A DNA stretch of 64,000 nt from Rhopalosiphum padi. Lineage: Eukaryota > Arthropoda > Insecta > Hemiptera > Aphididae. Of the stretch, positions 25,406 through 39,995 are shown piece by piece. Numbering within the stretch: position 1 is the first letter of the stretch; every line of letters starts with the position of its first letter. A program made the position numbers and the translations under genes. A model generated the notes under the pieces. The model did not search any database. It was given only the letters and a program-made list of their open reading frames with translations, and was not told the origin of the DNA. The stretch is taken from positions 16,154,581 through 16,218,580 of the forward strand of contig NC_083597.1 of the NCBI RefSeq assembly GCF_020882245.1. Reading direction: 5' to 3'.

Positions 25406-28400
25406 ATTATTTATTTTAGAGGTGTTAATTCATAACTCCCTCTCATGTCGTTTAAATTTGTTTCTGTTCATTATTCATCTGATTTACCTATTGTTCTATT
25501 ATAAGTACTTATAGATTGTAAATACAATTTTAAATTTAAATTTAAAACATATATTATAGTACGTAATTTAGTTTATATTATAATTTAAATACAAAATCAT
25601 AAATGTAACTATATAAAATATGTACTATAAATGATAACAATGGACTTTTCTGCGAATTTTTAAAAATGCTAATAAAAAAAATACAAAATTGTCGAAAACA
25701 TAAAATAAAATGCGGCGTAAAAGCAATTTCTTTTTGATGTTGAAATATTATACCGCCTATACTAGTATTACATAGTACCTACTAAATATTTCTACTGTAC
25801 CATTACTCCAGATTCCTATTACATACATTTCAAGATTAAATTGAATTTGTTTTTGAAAAGTTTTGATTTTTTTATACATCACTAAGCACGCACAATGTTT
25901 TGGAATACACTTGTAATATAATATAATACATCAGAATACATCATGTTATAAACTTATAATACTTGATAACTATACCCATATTATCTGATAAATAATAGCT
26001 CACAAGTAAAGTAATATTGTACAATATACCCTTTTTGTTGACAACATGAAAATTTAAATAAAAGAATCGTTTATTATAATTTCATTTTATAAACATAATA
26101 TTTAAATCTATACTATATTACAGGGTTAGAATTTAGGTTATAGCTACAACCTAACCATGTCAGCAGTCAACTAAGTCATTTAAATTTTAATGGGTATATT
26201 CAATATACCACGTATTTATTGTTATAAAGCATAACTACAAATTACAGTTCCAAGTACGCGACTACGTCGTAATTTTTAATAATAAGCTGTCTTTGAAAAC
26301 CTTTGACGATATATCATTATATTGTCAAAATAGTCATTAAAGTTATCATAATAATAATATTGTACTATTTTTAAATTATTATTATTCATTGTCTCTACGG
26401 ACGATTTTTACCAATTACCCTCTACCAATATTATATCAAATCTCTGTCTATAACATGATGCTGCTATTAAATACGTAAAATAATTAAAAGTGGTAAGTTG
26501 TAATGAAATAGAAGAACCTCTACATTCTTTAATGAAGGTGTATAAAAAATACATCTTCATCTAAACTATTGATTTTTAGTTTTATTTGTATTCAACTTTA
26601 TTGTAAATGGGGGTTTTTGAAGAAACTTGCATTTAAGATGTATTTTTTATTCAAATAAGTTAAATAAAAATACACATTCAATTGTTATTGATTAAACAGT
26701 AAATAAAAAACAAGCAAACAAAACAATGGAAAAAGAAAAACAATAATCTTTTTTCAATTATTTATCATTGACGACCATTCTCATTTTGGATATTGTAAAA
26801 ATTAGGTAATTATAATCAATGTTAATATTATGAAGCTATTCGCCATTGATTTCAAATGTATAAAGATAATTCACCTTGACAAAACCATTTCTCGTTCCAC
26901 ACTTATTTTTCATGATTTTTTTCGTTTTATTTTTAAAAAAAAATCGTAATTAGTAATTATATTATTATACCTATTTATATTGTATATGAACATAATATTA
27001 TATTTTCGCACCAGTTTAAAATCTTTTAAAACTACTTTCGTCAAATGTCGTTAATGGCCGAACAGCTGGAATGTTTCCAAAATTAAATAGCTCAAATATA
27101 ATAATACCTACACTACGCTATTACGGGCGATAACATTAAAGAAATCATCTTTGCCGCACAGTATGCTGTCTCCGTTTTACATGTACGTAACATAGCAAAT
27201 GTACGCTCAGTAGTTTTCGTTTATCTTCATTGGTTTTAATATAAGAGTGCATTTACCAATTATTAAATGTAAAAGCCACAAAATATTTTTCCATAGTTTT
27301 TTTGAATTGTATTTCGATAATTTAATTTTAAAGCGAGTTATCAGCATTTTTATATTGTAATATTTTACTCGTGCTTATACCTCGTTTCAAAATTAAAATA
27401 TCAAAACAGCACTTCCAACAAACCACATACCCGTACGATAATATTATGGTTGTTATATACTTATATGATATTATCGTTTTCAGAATTAATGATTTATTGC
27501 TATTTACGTTTCGATAAAAAAAAATAAAAATAAAAAAACTGTTATGAATTATTCAGTATGGTTTGTGACTTCGCGTAATAGAAAAGCGACGATGTTAAAA
27601 AAATGAAAAAAACGTCCAATAGGCCCGCATTTATCAATAAATTATTGTAATAATATTCCACAATAATGGTTTGGACGTCACGAGAAACATTATAATACAC
27701 TTAATGACATACATACGTAATACGTATTATACTGTGACTGATTCCGTAGATAACGTTTTTTATTCTTATAATATTATCATCGTATTGTGTAATCGGTAAT
27801 TGGTACGAGAATAATTATAATACAAACAAAAATATTAAAATGTAAGCAGACTGTCATAATTTGGTATTATTTTTTTTCTCTCCAAAATTAATACCTCTAT
27901 AATACTATAGTGGTTTATTGTTGTTGTTTTTTTACACGTGTTTTTGTTTGACTTGCTTCGTTTTTACTACCCACCGAGAAATGAAAATAATATACAAATC
28001 GCATAACGTGGCACGAAATACGAATGCGTGATGTTTATTGGATGTAACGTTTGACGGTAATGTTTTTTTTTTTTTTTTTATCGAATTAAATAAATATTCA
28101 CGACCCGAATGTGAAGAAATATGATAGGTAATAACGTGTTGTATATAGGTGGTTTCAAGTGTTGTACGTGGTTGAAGGAGTTATAACCATTAACATACTA
28201 TTACTATAAGTAACGGATTCTTTAGTATTTTTAGACGATTATATTATAATAATAATTTTATAGTTAAATTTATACAAGTGAATTATTTAAATCTAAGTTA
28301 GCCGAACAACATTTGACGATAAAAGTATATTGAAGTGATGTCAGCGGTGATATTTTTAAATCACGTACTTTAATCAAATTACTACGACTATAGAACACAC

Positions 28401-30290
28401 GCTGCTTTGTTAATATTTATAATTTAATAATATTATTAAATTATTATTTTATTTGCAAGTTACGTACTGCGTGTAATTTAACGACATCGCATTTGCCTTC
28501 TTAATTAATGATGATTGAGAAACGTTAAATATGTATTTATTTATTTGTTTTAACATTTTTTCTCAACTAAGGAATCTTTATATATTGTATACAATAAGCT
28601 TAAATGTTAATAGAAGAAGATTTGATAGAGACGCTTGATAAGAGTTTACGCGTCCACTGATGACATTCCTAGATTGAAGTTATAGGGTTAAATTAGAAGA
28701 GCGAGTAACGACACTATTTTCTTTTCAATCTTTAGGTTGGATCGGGAATTGAATTGGTTTGGTTAGATTTTTCGCTGTGATATATGACCAAGAGTGAATT
28801 TTGGTAACGTGAGTAGGATTTTATAACAGTTCTAGAACCGCGTTCATTGTTAGGTCTGAATGTAGTAATTGATTCGATAGGTACATAGAAGAAATACTTT
28901 TTTGTTAAACGGAATATTTAGTATTTTTAATATTTTTTTTTTTTGTGTGTATTATTTTATTTTTTTTGCAGAGTCTCATGTTTGAATATCGTATATCTAA
29001 ATTACTTTCATCAAAATTGTGTAGAAATTTAGTTTAGAGTGGTGTAAATGTTTCGATTTTGTGTAAGGAAATAATTAAGGGTACAAACTACAAAGTCGAG
29101 TTTACCTTGAATTTACGGGCGTGGTATGCCTAGCATAGTTTTTTGTCAAAATGTATTCAGACTTCCCGAATTCCGAGGTATTTTCTATTTAGTGAGGTTA
29201 TAATTGTGATATTGTTAAATGTTATTTTGTGCTAAATTTGGAGTTTGAGAGTAAAAGTTATGTGGTTGGAATGGTTGGATTAACTTTCTAGTTTTGACAC
29301 TAAGTTTCCACACGAGAAAGGTGAAATAGTAGTTGTTTAGATACGGTGATTAAAAATTTAATTTAACTCGTGAAACGTACAACTATAAACGCTCAAACTA
29401 CATTTCAGTAAAACTGCAGATTTATATTTCTATTACCGTACTATAAGTCATAAGTCATAACCAATCTTTTCAAATAATTTCCAAAAGACATAATATTATA
29501 TTATATTGTCCCATCTATATGATCTCAGTGAAACATATTTAATATAATATTTTGTATTACTATAATATAATGTTAAAACCAATATTAAAGAGAAATATCA
29601 TATTCTAAAGGGCCTAAACTATTTTACTAACAATATAAATTTATAATATACGACCGAATATGTCACTTATACAAATGACCTCGAAATAATAATAGTATAA
29701 AGTATATTTTATGAGGCCCCATAAAAACTATATATTGTTAACAAACACTATTGATTTTTTGAAACTTCAACTTTTCTTGTCTGATATTGTTTTAAACGCA
29801 ATAATAAGCATTCAATGTAAGTATAAAATACCTCACAAGAATATAAATCTCATATAAATATTCGAGTAAATATTTTAATCTTGCTGTTTTCACAATTGCA
29901 CAGTATATACATATCATACAAGTATTTATCATTTTAATATTAATAACGTTTCAGTTTCAAATTGTATATTATAATATACTTTATATTAAGTTCTTGGATA
30001 ATATGCTTATGTAATATGCTTGGATAAAAACTTAACATAAAATATGCTATTGTGTTTATTGTAAAATCTGTATTTTAATACTTATATACATTTAATAAAA
30101 CAAACAGTAGTTATTTTTTTCATCCAAAATCTAAAAATGATTTAATTATACAAACAAAATAATATGGTTTCCTTGTAATTTATTATCATAATGCTAATAA
30201 TTTTTAATTAACTATGTTAATTAAAAATAAATAAATATGCAATTTAAATTATATTATCATATAGTGTAGGTATACATGCACAATAATAAA
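25406..30290. other. AT-rich stretch without a gene
   Basis: Stop-dense in all frames. A slightly more mixed patch near 27560-28060 contains no recognisable gene. No RNA gene or bounded transposon was seen. Confidence 0.55.
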
Positions 30291-31290
30291 CATTACACAG
30301 TACCTATCCCTCATCTGCGTTGTGCGTGATCACACAAACAACGTCGATGCAAAACGACGGTAATGTGGACCAAACTGCAGTCCAGTAGTTATTCCAACCT
30401 AATATAGTATAGGTCTATAATATTATTATAAACGTTATGTGCGTCTACTGCGTCTTAATAAAACATTATTTTTTATTGTATTTTAAATTATTAAATGTTT
30501 GTGTAACACAATATTATAAACTATAAATGTACAGAAATCACTGGCGACGGAGGGTCGAAATATACGACGTTATGTGATCATATGATTATAACGTGCAAAA
30601 GAGAGGGAGAGAGAAAAATTAAAGAGAAAAACCACGTTTAGTTAACCTTTGTATCTCTAATAATAATTGAAAGAATTCCAGACAGCATGCGATGTACAGC
30701 AACGACGGCACGCCGATAAATATTTACACATAATATTTATTCGTTAAGTGTTTTCAGAGGTGTTATACAGATATTGGATTCCTATATAATAATACACTAT
30801 ACTTAGGACTGTTGGAGGATTTTGGTTTACCATCTCTTCGGGACGACGGCGTTTAGAATATTACAATATTTTAATAATAAAACATAAGAACGGAATATAT
30901 TATTATTGTTATTATATCGTATATTATAATGTACAAATGTCGTAAATCTCTTATCTAAGTAGACGATTTAAATGTGTGTTTTAAAAACGTCCTCTGGCCA
31001 AAAACAAAAGCATACCTACGCCGCCGCCGCCACCACCACCGCCGCTAAAGTGTTAACGATCTCACACGTTTACAAGGTGTGAAATCGATAAATAAATCAT
31101 CCGCATGAGTCCCTGCCGGGGCTTAGCTAACGATATGTTTGTTCACGGTCATCTCCACACCGCCGCCGGTCGAGTCAGCGATGCCGTCTTATTGTTCCTA
31201 TTGCGTTTGCCCCTATATAAAATATATTAAAATATAAATATTTTACTTTCTTACACCCCTTTTGTGCGGAGAGCGTTCGTTAAAGGATTA
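30290..31290. other. GC/CpG-rich island, candidate regulatory element
   Basis: Several CpG-rich patches, the strongest at about 30970-31200, with a GCC/ACC run at 31019-31045. AATAAATCATCCG at 31091-31103 and CGGTCATCTCC at 31146-31156 both recur, in the same order, in the 5.9-kb island. No open frame worth naming occurs here, so a noncoding regulatory role is the better guess. Confidence 0.45.
31019..31045. repeat. (GCC/ACC)n trinucleotide run
   Basis: About nine units, CGC/CCG then CAC/ACC then CCG, within the island. Confidence 0.85.
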
Positions 31291-34200
31291 ATATAGTTGA
31301 TTTTCAAAATTGAATTCGTAAACAAATATTTATCATCGAAATTTATTACCGCTGTAAACAGTTGAATATCTGTTTACAACTCTTTTGATTTCGAGGGTTT
31401 TTGAATTTAACTACATGTCACTTGTTGATTATTTAACTTGGAGCTACACGAAGATCGCAGAGAAATGAAATATGAGTAAGAGCCATAATAAAACCGTTAT
31501 CAACTATCAAAAGTATCTACATAATAGCAATATTACGGATTAGATAAGATTTCAGTATTTTACACTGTTTATTAATATGCTAATAATTATCATTATATTT
31601 ATCGTATTAAAGTCGATGTTTTGTTTGAAAACCTATTGTTATATCTACATATTGTATATTATATTATATTACAATATAAATCATATTATAGGTATTTAAC
31701 CTTTTTATAAAAATCAATAGTTTTGAAAATAGCTATTGGGCGGTTTGCAGTTTATATTTGCATCACCAGTCACTAATAATAATAATAAAAAAAAAATCAA
31801 TGACAGTATTATGGAACAAGGCCAATTACGGTGTTGACAGTTAGAGTCTATGTTAGCATTTCACTAAAATAGTATAATTTTTAGATGAAAGTAATAAACT
31901 AATAACACTACAAAATAGTTTCTTTGTATACAATTAATATAATTATGTGTAGTGTTAAAAAGAATATTTTTTCTCAAAATAAATTTATTATTAGGTTAAA
32001 TACATCATTGTTTCGTCATTTTTATTAAACATGTGTTTTTTATTTTTTTTAACATTGTTTTTGATTTAATTTTTATTAACTTAAAATTTAGTTATTACAA
32101 GTATTTTTATTCTTTCTATAAACCATGATGACTCGAATAAACTTCTCTTGTTATTTAAATGTGCTATACAAATGGTTTCGTATTGATTTTGTACCATTGT
32201 CTCTTATTTCAATGAAAATTGTAACTTATTGAATTTGTTCAGTCTCCGTTATTTGAACAGCTAATTTTCATTATGCTAAATATCGGACGTTTGGTGATGA
32301 AATTATAACTTTAATTTAAAAATAATATATCTCAAGTCCCTAAAAAATTAATCTTTTTGTGATAAAAACAATGCATATTAAATTTTATCTTATACACTGA
32401 ATTTTATAAAGGTATTATAAAATGCGTTTGAATGTTTATTTTTATCATTTTGATACAAATTGATTTTTATTTTTTCATAAAATTGCAATTGTTTTAAATT
32501 ATTTACTTATTTGTTTATTATTATTATTATTTTTTTTAAATACTAATAATAATGATAATAATATATTACGCATATTAATTATAGTTATCTAATTTAACTT
32601 TAAAGATTTTAAATAAATGTGTGTATACAAATTACTTAATTAATTAATTAGTAACTACATAATATAATTTATTATTAGTTTTAAAATTTAAATGCATTGT
32701 ATTTTAAATACTTTTCCATATATTTAAAATAATATATCTATATGCAATTTTTATTAATAACTGTGACGCATTTTTTTTTTTATAATTTATTCAATATAGC
32801 TTTGTTAATATTTATTCAAAGTAAATAAATTATTTTTCCTTTACTGGGTATATATAATTTGATAAATATTTGACAATGATATTATTAGTGGCAATTATTT
32901 GTTCTTTTGAAATAATATTTCTATAATAATAACAATTTAATATTGTGTTATTTACTTAAATTGAATTTCTATCTAATAAATCATTTCTTTATTTAAACAA
33001 TAGTTTTAAATTAATTCAAACTAAAAATAATTATTGTCCAATAATATTTGTTGGTCTAGTAGTATAAAGATACCTATTATACAAAAACCTCAAATGTCAA
33101 ACATTGATTTAGTATATAGTCGTCAATAATATAGTTCATAATTAAATTCATATTATAATTGAAATATTCGGAACAGCTTGCCTCATGAATATTTAACTAA
33201 CAAGCTCATTTTAAATCATATTCCTCGAGTTCGGCTACAGCCACGAGTTCAAGAAGCTTAAACATTGATACAATAGAATTGTTCCAGTGAGAGATAATCT
33301 GTTCATTTATAGAATTTAATATTGACTTACAGCTACCCACAGGTTAGGTTATACAGTATACATTATATTATGAATTATTTTTTTAAATAAATAAATAATA
33401 AATACGTCGGCAGACATAAGATGATTTAATATGAATTTTACAAATACTTATATACTAATCTGTAAACTTAATGGAATTATGAGATGTTTTATATTTTTAG
33501 AAATCATTTTTAGTTTTAAAATGTATTTCTCATATTACTCTTGAATAACCCGGAACGCAACAAAATGTATTAGTGTTGTTGGGAAGGTAATTGGCGGTTT
33601 GTCCATTTTACGAGGATAAAATTTAATATATAGAGGAAAACTATGTCAGCCACAATTATGACTAACAAGACCCCACAATATAATATGAAATTTATTGTTA
33701 AAAAATATTGTAGCTGACGTGCCTATCATGATTGTTTTAGTAAGGTATTATATTATAATAGATAAAGTGTGTATAATATAGAAAGACAGACTGACAGTAC
33801 ATAATGACGACCAGAGTAAAATAAAAATGTAAATAAATTGACATTTTTTCAAATAAATAATTATAATTGATGTTTATTTAAATGTTTTTATTTTAAAAGT
33901 AGGTAGCTAGTTATTAAAAATTTACTTACTTAGGCGCTATACAAGTATATATTCGTTAAATAGGCTTATTTGAAAGTATTTAAAAGTCTTGAAATAAGAA
34001 TCACCATAGGCTGAAATAACAATTATAATGAAAATAGATAAACTTATGCAAACGTTCCTGTATAATTTTATTTTAATATTTTAGTTTGCTTACATATTAC
34101 GATATAAAACAAAAACAATTACTGCAAGTATTTAAAGCAGTTTATTGCATTTATTTTATTTATTTATATATATTTAAACACGATAATACTCGATAACAGT

Positions 34201-35860
34201 TTTGTGTATACTATATGCAAGGTATAATAAAATATTAAAATGTATGGATTTTAAAATTAAATTTAAATATAAAATTATATAATATACCTACGGATTAATG
34301 AATATTTTTTAATATCATATTTAATAAAATAAAATATTAAAATATAGTTTACAAATAAAAAACTAACAATATAATTATACAATATTTAATAGAGTTAAAA
34401 TTAAAGTAATCGATTTATTAATTAATTAATCTCACGGCTCTATTTAAAGGCACCATACATATTTTTTTTTATTTTGGAATATAAAAAGTATTAGTTCACC
34501 TATTTTGACAATGATGGGAGGAAAAATTAAAACAATTTAATATTTCTGAATAGTTTATCCATTGACAATAAATTATACAAGAACTTCTAATTACTAATAT
34601 TTCTTCTGACAACTTAATTGTTCATATTTAATGTGTATAACAACCGCTTATATTGTTAATGGGGTTGACATGGAATACCACATTTGCATAAAGGAAACGA
34701 TTTTGAATAGATATTTTATACAATTATAAATTTATAAAGTATTATCAATTATTTAATATTATTTTAAATTATTTTAAAATAATTTTCATCCCCATACCTT
34801 AATCTAATTATACTATAACATGAATACAATTTAAAAATAACATATTATTCAAGGTATAAATAATTAAAAAAAAAACCTAGTTAATGAATAATCATGTACT
34901 TGTCTTGAGTGTAGAGGTTTAATGGTATAAAATGTATAATATTAAAGTGTGAAAAAAGGCTTGTTTTAATTTAATTGATCATTATTTATTCATTAATCGT
35001 ATATAATCACAGAAAAACCTATTTAATACGATATTTATATACCTAGCTGGGTAACTACATGATACTAGTTACTTCTCTAGAATGATTATCGAAAATTATG
35101 CTGAAGAATTGATCATTAAAAATCTATAAAAAAGTATAATTTAAATATTTTAACTATAATACAATAATATATTCTATTAAACAATTAACAAACTTACTAT
35201 GGTTTATAATGTTTATATAACTACTATAGAGCGCGGATAACCAATTGACAAAGGGCAATTATTATTCAACTACACTCGCCGACCGCCGTGTATTCAAATA
35301 CCCTATTAACGATTTAAGGTTAAAAATATTAATAAATAAAAAAAAATTGATGGATTAATGATTATAATATTAATAATAATATTAATTAATATGAATTTAA
35401 TAAAATGTATATAATTATGTAATCGTAATGCCTTAGATATAGGCATCAGAGTCTGAAACCATTTTAAAATATTGAAATCGGTGTTTAGAGTGAACTAGTC
35501 ATTATATATAGTTATATAGGCAATGGCTGATTATTTTGATTGATTATTATTTTTAAATCGTAAATAAATTATATCAAAACTGGCTAAAATGGATATTAAC
35601 GAAACAAAAATGTTTGATTTTAAAGAACCGGAACGTACGTTGTTATTAGTTATAAAAACCTAACCAAATCCAAAAATATCATATAAGTATCAGTTAAGAA
35701 TTAGCCCTCACTCCGAATATATGTTTTAAATCTGACTTGTTAATAACATATTATAATAAAATAATACTATGTATAATATGCAACTTACACAAAGCAAAAA
35801 AATTAATTCTTACCCATTAACATTTATTTATTTTTTTGACTATAATTCTTTAAGATTTGC
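31291..35860. other. AT-rich desert without a gene
   Basis: The most uniformly AT-rich part of the window, with homopolymers and TTATTA words. No open frame above about 60 codons and no recognised element. Confidence 0.65.
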
Positions 35861-36740
35861 AACATGCCGACTTATATTTTATTACACGTCACTTCGACGA
35901 TAGCCGATCGGTATAATATCTATTATATTGTGTGTATAAAAGGTATGTGCGCCGTACATATTATATATTTAATATATATTGTTTAGATTCCTCGCCGATG
36001 ATTTTTATCTTTCAAACTAAAGGTCCTCGTATACACTTACGTCAAAACAGACTAAAAAAAAAAAAGAAAACAAACGAAAAACACGTAAAATAAACAAATA
36101 ACGTATCGTAAATTATCGCAGTTTAATTCGCCGTAAATAATTACGGTTGTCGTCGGGATCGGGTTTTAACTGCATTTTTATTGCTACTTATAGCGAAAGG
36201 GATCAACGACGACGATACGAAGATTAGGACACACACGCACTATAAAATCTTGAAATTTACGACCATGTTGTCCGAAAACCAAAACGGTTTTTAAGACAAA
36301 TACACGAGGAGGCTCTGAAAAAAAAAAACAACCGTTTATTATCTCTGTAATTTTTCGGGTTTTCCGTTCCGTTTCATCTTTTGACGCGGCCGCACCGCAC
36401 CGTAACGGGTGGAAGAATAATACAACTGTGTAATAGAATATATGATCGAAAATATTGACCTGTATGGTTCGGGCACGGGCATTTACAGAACGGTCCAATT
36501 TGCCAAGTGATTGATTTCGGTGCCCATTTCTCCGGAACGGGTCTCGTTTACCGATATAATATATATTATGGATAACTACTATACTACGCCATATACATAT
36601 ATAAATATAATTATTATTATGAGCCCACATTACTTCTCACAGGTACGTGCTTGCGTACAAAAAGAACGGATAGGACGTTGAAAATAGTTTATTATTTTTG
36701 TTTTTTTATTAGGCGGCTCTTGATTCCGTGTGCGCGGGTA
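35860..36740. other. GC/CpG-richer island
   Basis: A GC-rich core lies at about 36130-36560. The minus frame 36184-36630 (148 codons) covers it. Its first part is (TA)n-derived Ile/Tyr repeats, while the rest is mixed and basic. No domain is recognised. An adjacent plus frame (36728-36919, 63 codons) is also unassigned. Regulatory island or unrecognised exon. Confidence 0.35.
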
Positions 36741-37670
36741 CTAGTACCCACCTACACGGAACACGCGCGTTTTACTTAACACAAAATATGCCCACACTTT
36801 ACACTTTAAGAAACGACAATACTGTCATGCCATTTCACATGCTCCTAAATGAATGCGTTTCCTTTGCGCACGTTCGTACACGTTCAGCTGAAAAATTACG
36901 ACTCGTTAGAGCACAATAAAAAAGGTCATTTTATGAATATACATTATTGGAAATAAAATTGATTTACACAATTATTTACTAACATACTTTGAAAAGGCAA
37001 ACACGATTAAATGAAATATTGAAGAATGAATATTTAAACTTCAAACGTTGATGTTGAAATTGCTAAAAGGTTAAAGTGTTTTTATGGTTAAAGTTTTTTA
37101 CCTACCAATGGGGTTTCAGACGGATTTACTGATTTACTATAGGGCGATCGCGTATTACGATTTACGAGAGAAAAATAAGCTTGAATGATTTCCTGCAATT
37201 ACATTCCAATAGTTATGTGTAGTTATTTCGTACACAATTCGTACACCTGCAACATTTATGTATCCAATGAAAATTGTTTCGCATTCAGTCGTCGAATAAC
37301 GCAAAAAGCTTTCATTTGATACCTCATCGCTATAGTGCAAACTAAATGTGACAATGTCCCACGAGAAAACTTTAATTTTTCACTCGATGTGTAACTTTTG
37401 TAACTTCTTTTTCTTTTTTATATGTGATGTGTGTTTCTGAGTGTGTGAGTGATTCTTCCAAAATGTAATTTGATAAAATATAATAAATACGATATAGTTG
37501 AAATCAGCGAAAGTTTTTTCTAGTTTAGTTGTTGTTAAGAAATATTATTTGCTCATAGATTTTTAATATTCATCGAAAAATGTATGATGTAAATCGTATA
37601 CAATTTTAATATCAAAACATGTTGTATTAATTTGACGATTTTTAATTGCCCTCGTGATGAGAACATATAG
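36741..37670. other. Mixed AT-rich stretch without a recognised gene
   Basis: Moderate AT content. The minus frame 37155-37340 (61 codons) has no recognised features. Confidence 0.5.
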
Positions 37671-37672
37671 TT

Positions 37673-38813
37673 AAGATAAGATAAGATAAGATAAGAATTT
37701 ATTGGCCATAGAAAAGTTATTCAAAACATTTTATCAAACAAAAAATATAAAAATGGCTCAATTCACCACTGAGGTAGGACCTCGTCTTGGTGAAATTGGA
37801 GTTTCTAATCATCTATACATACCAGGTTTAAACATTTACATAAGTACATTAATCATTACAAAAACAAAAAACAAAACAAAAACAGATATATATATATATA
37901 TACGTAAAAAAATATTATTTACTAAATATAATATGAATTAGGTAGTGTTGTATATGATAATACGAGTATAGTGAAATAAAATGATGAAAAGGAAGTTATC
38001 AGTTTTCGTAAATTTGATTATTTATCCAAATTTTAATTAGTTGTTTATACTTGCTATATGTATTGCAATTTAATATGGTTTGTGGAATATTATTGAGTAG
38101 TTCAAGTCCTACTTTAACAAAGTGTCTACTTGATTTCAGAGTTTTAAATGTATGAATAGCAATTCTATTAGTCTTACGTATATTGTAAATTTGAGGTTTA
38201 ATTTCTATTAATTTGAGTTTAAAAACATAGTATAGTGCATTTCGATGAAATAATTGTTGAACATTATTAACTCTAAATTTTTTGTAAAGGTTCTCAGATG
38301 GGTATCTTCTTGGTTTGTTTAGGATTATTTTAATTATACTCTTTTGTGCTATTAAAAGTTTATTATTTGCAACTGTACCTAAGCCACCCCAAGCTGTAAT
38401 ACCATATTGTAATAGGGATTGGGTCATAGCAAAATATACTATACGTAATGTTTCTTTATCGAGTATTTTTCTGGCGTTGATATAGAAATAGTTAAGTTTT
38501 CGCATTTTGATAATTAAATTATTTACATGAATGTCCCATTTTAAGTGCTGGTCAATAATGATACCAAGATATTTGATACTTTCTGTTTTATCGATCATTT
38601 CATACACTTCGTTATTTGTACTATAGTTTGTTTTATGTATTTTTAACTTATTTTAGGTTGCGTTCTTTTGTCTTGGGAAAATGCTATGTATTTGGTTTTA
38701 TTAAAATTTAACCTTAGGTTGTGTTTTAGAAACCACTCATTTATTATACACATATCACTCTCTGCATTAAGGACTGCTATTTCCCAGTTATTTTCAGATA
38801 TTATTAAGGCTGT
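37673..38813 (-). mobile_element. 5'-truncated CR1/L2-group non-LTR retrotransposon
   Basis: The copy lies on the minus strand. Its 3' end is well defined: after the ORF stop at 37999 comes a 3' UTR of about 300 bases, an AATAAA signal (plus-strand TTTATT at 37698-37703) and a pentamer tail of four AAGAT units (37673-37692, TTATC-type on the element strand). Pentamer or microsatellite tails are usual in the CR1/L2 group. The 5' end stops at about 38813, inside the reverse-transcriptase domain, as expected for incomplete target-primed reverse transcription. No clear target-site duplication was found. Confidence 0.75.
37999..38813 (-). pseudogene. Reverse transcriptase C-terminal fragment, frameshifted
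   Basis: Two overlapping frames together encode the end of a non-LTR reverse transcriptase. The upstream frame (38813 to its stop at 38643-38645) opens with Thr-Ala-Leu-Ile-Ile, the residues that follow the YADD box. It goes on to Trp-Phe-Leu-Lys and Leu-Asn-Phe-Asn-Lys-Thr-Lys, typical of the region before the thumb. A one-base shift near 38650 leads to the main frame, open from 38652 to 37999. That frame contains YLGIIID with LKW, and then LLQYGITAWGG, both hallmark blocks of the CR1/L2 group. The catalytic Asp-Asp and everything before it are missing, so the copy cannot be active. A GTG at 38607 begins the longest uninterrupted reading but is not a real start. Confidence 0.8.
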
Positions 38814-38819
38814 AATAAT

Positions 38820-38865
38820 CGTTAATAAGAAATAAACAGTTACTCGTTAATAAGAAATAAACAGT
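38820..38865. repeat. 21-bp direct repeat at the retrotransposon 5' junction
   Basis: CGTTAATAAGAAATAAACAG plus T occurs at 38820-38840 and again unchanged at 38845-38865, separated by TACT. It begins within a few bases of the truncated 5' end of the retrotransposon, so it may be a scar of the insertion. It could also be an unrelated duplication. Confidence 0.9.
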
Positions 38866-39995
38866 ATTTCATTTGATAATTGGAATATGTTAACTTTTGA
38901 GTGGTAAACACCACTTTGCATAATGTTTATGATAATATCAATTATCAATTTTAATGCATTATTTTATATTATTATTTACATAATTACAAATTGCATATTG
39001 ATCTGAATACTCCATCGATAGATTTTGTTAATATTTTAATATTTTGACAAACATATTGGTACGCGTATTATATTGTTATTATTATTTAAATTTTGCATCG
39101 CCTCAACAGATTATTGCAGACGCGTTACTAGTGTATTTTATTTTAAATATTTTTATTATTTACACGTGCATCATTGAACCAACATAAAACAATTGTGTGG
39201 GTATACGACTTACAGTATCATATATTCATATGCTAAAGAGTTCAAACACGTATTATATCTTGGAATTTCTACTTATATCGATGGCCGACCCGAATTATAT
39301 CCCTACTATAATCTCTAGGGTCTATGCAGGAAGTCTAAGGCATAGTAAAAACTAAAAAGACCCCTAAACAGATTTGAAAAAAAAAATATACAAGTATACT
39401 TTATTATCTTTATTATAAGTATCCGCAACAGTCTAACTCGTACTTGAAATCGGTTCGAAAATCGTGTTAATTTGTGTCACAACGCTAGTTTCGGCGGCTC
39501 CGTGAGTGTACTCTGTATACCATCTTTTTATATATATATATATATATATTATATCGTTAAAATTTACGAGCCACTTGCACAGATTTAACTCGACCTGTCT
39601 AGATATATAAAACCGAGAAGATAAATTCATAAGTAAATACTTATGGAAGATAATTATTACTATGTGCGTACCGTATACACACTATACTTAATATTATATA
39701 CGTATATAACAACGTAGTTTTATACAGACCAATAACCTATTTACGATGTTCTCAGTAACCATATAATATTTAGTGTATATACTTTAATATTATATTACTA
39801 TTAAAGACGTCAACAGGTCTCGATGAACAGCAAACACTCTTTGATCCTTCGTGTTGTACCGGCGCTTTTTGATCTTTTCGGCAATACAGCAATTTCAATG
39901 ATTATTTTGGTGAAATACGAATAGTACTTTATCGATCTAGCAGTCAACACAGCATACACAAAGTAGGTGCAGTAAACATAGTAGTAACGTACTTA
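38866..39995. other. AT-rich stretch without a gene
   Basis: No recognised gene. There is a (TA)n run at about 39531-39550, and the 65-codon minus frame at 39433-39630 reads through it. Confidence 0.55.

Noticed and set aside
29605..29730. AGGGCCT/GGGGCCT inverted pair as a small transposon
   Set aside because: The match is limited to about seven bases, with no flanking duplication.
36184..36630. 148-codon minus-strand ORF
   Set aside because: It starts in (TA)n-derived residues and has no recognisable motif. GC richness of the island alone can keep frames open.
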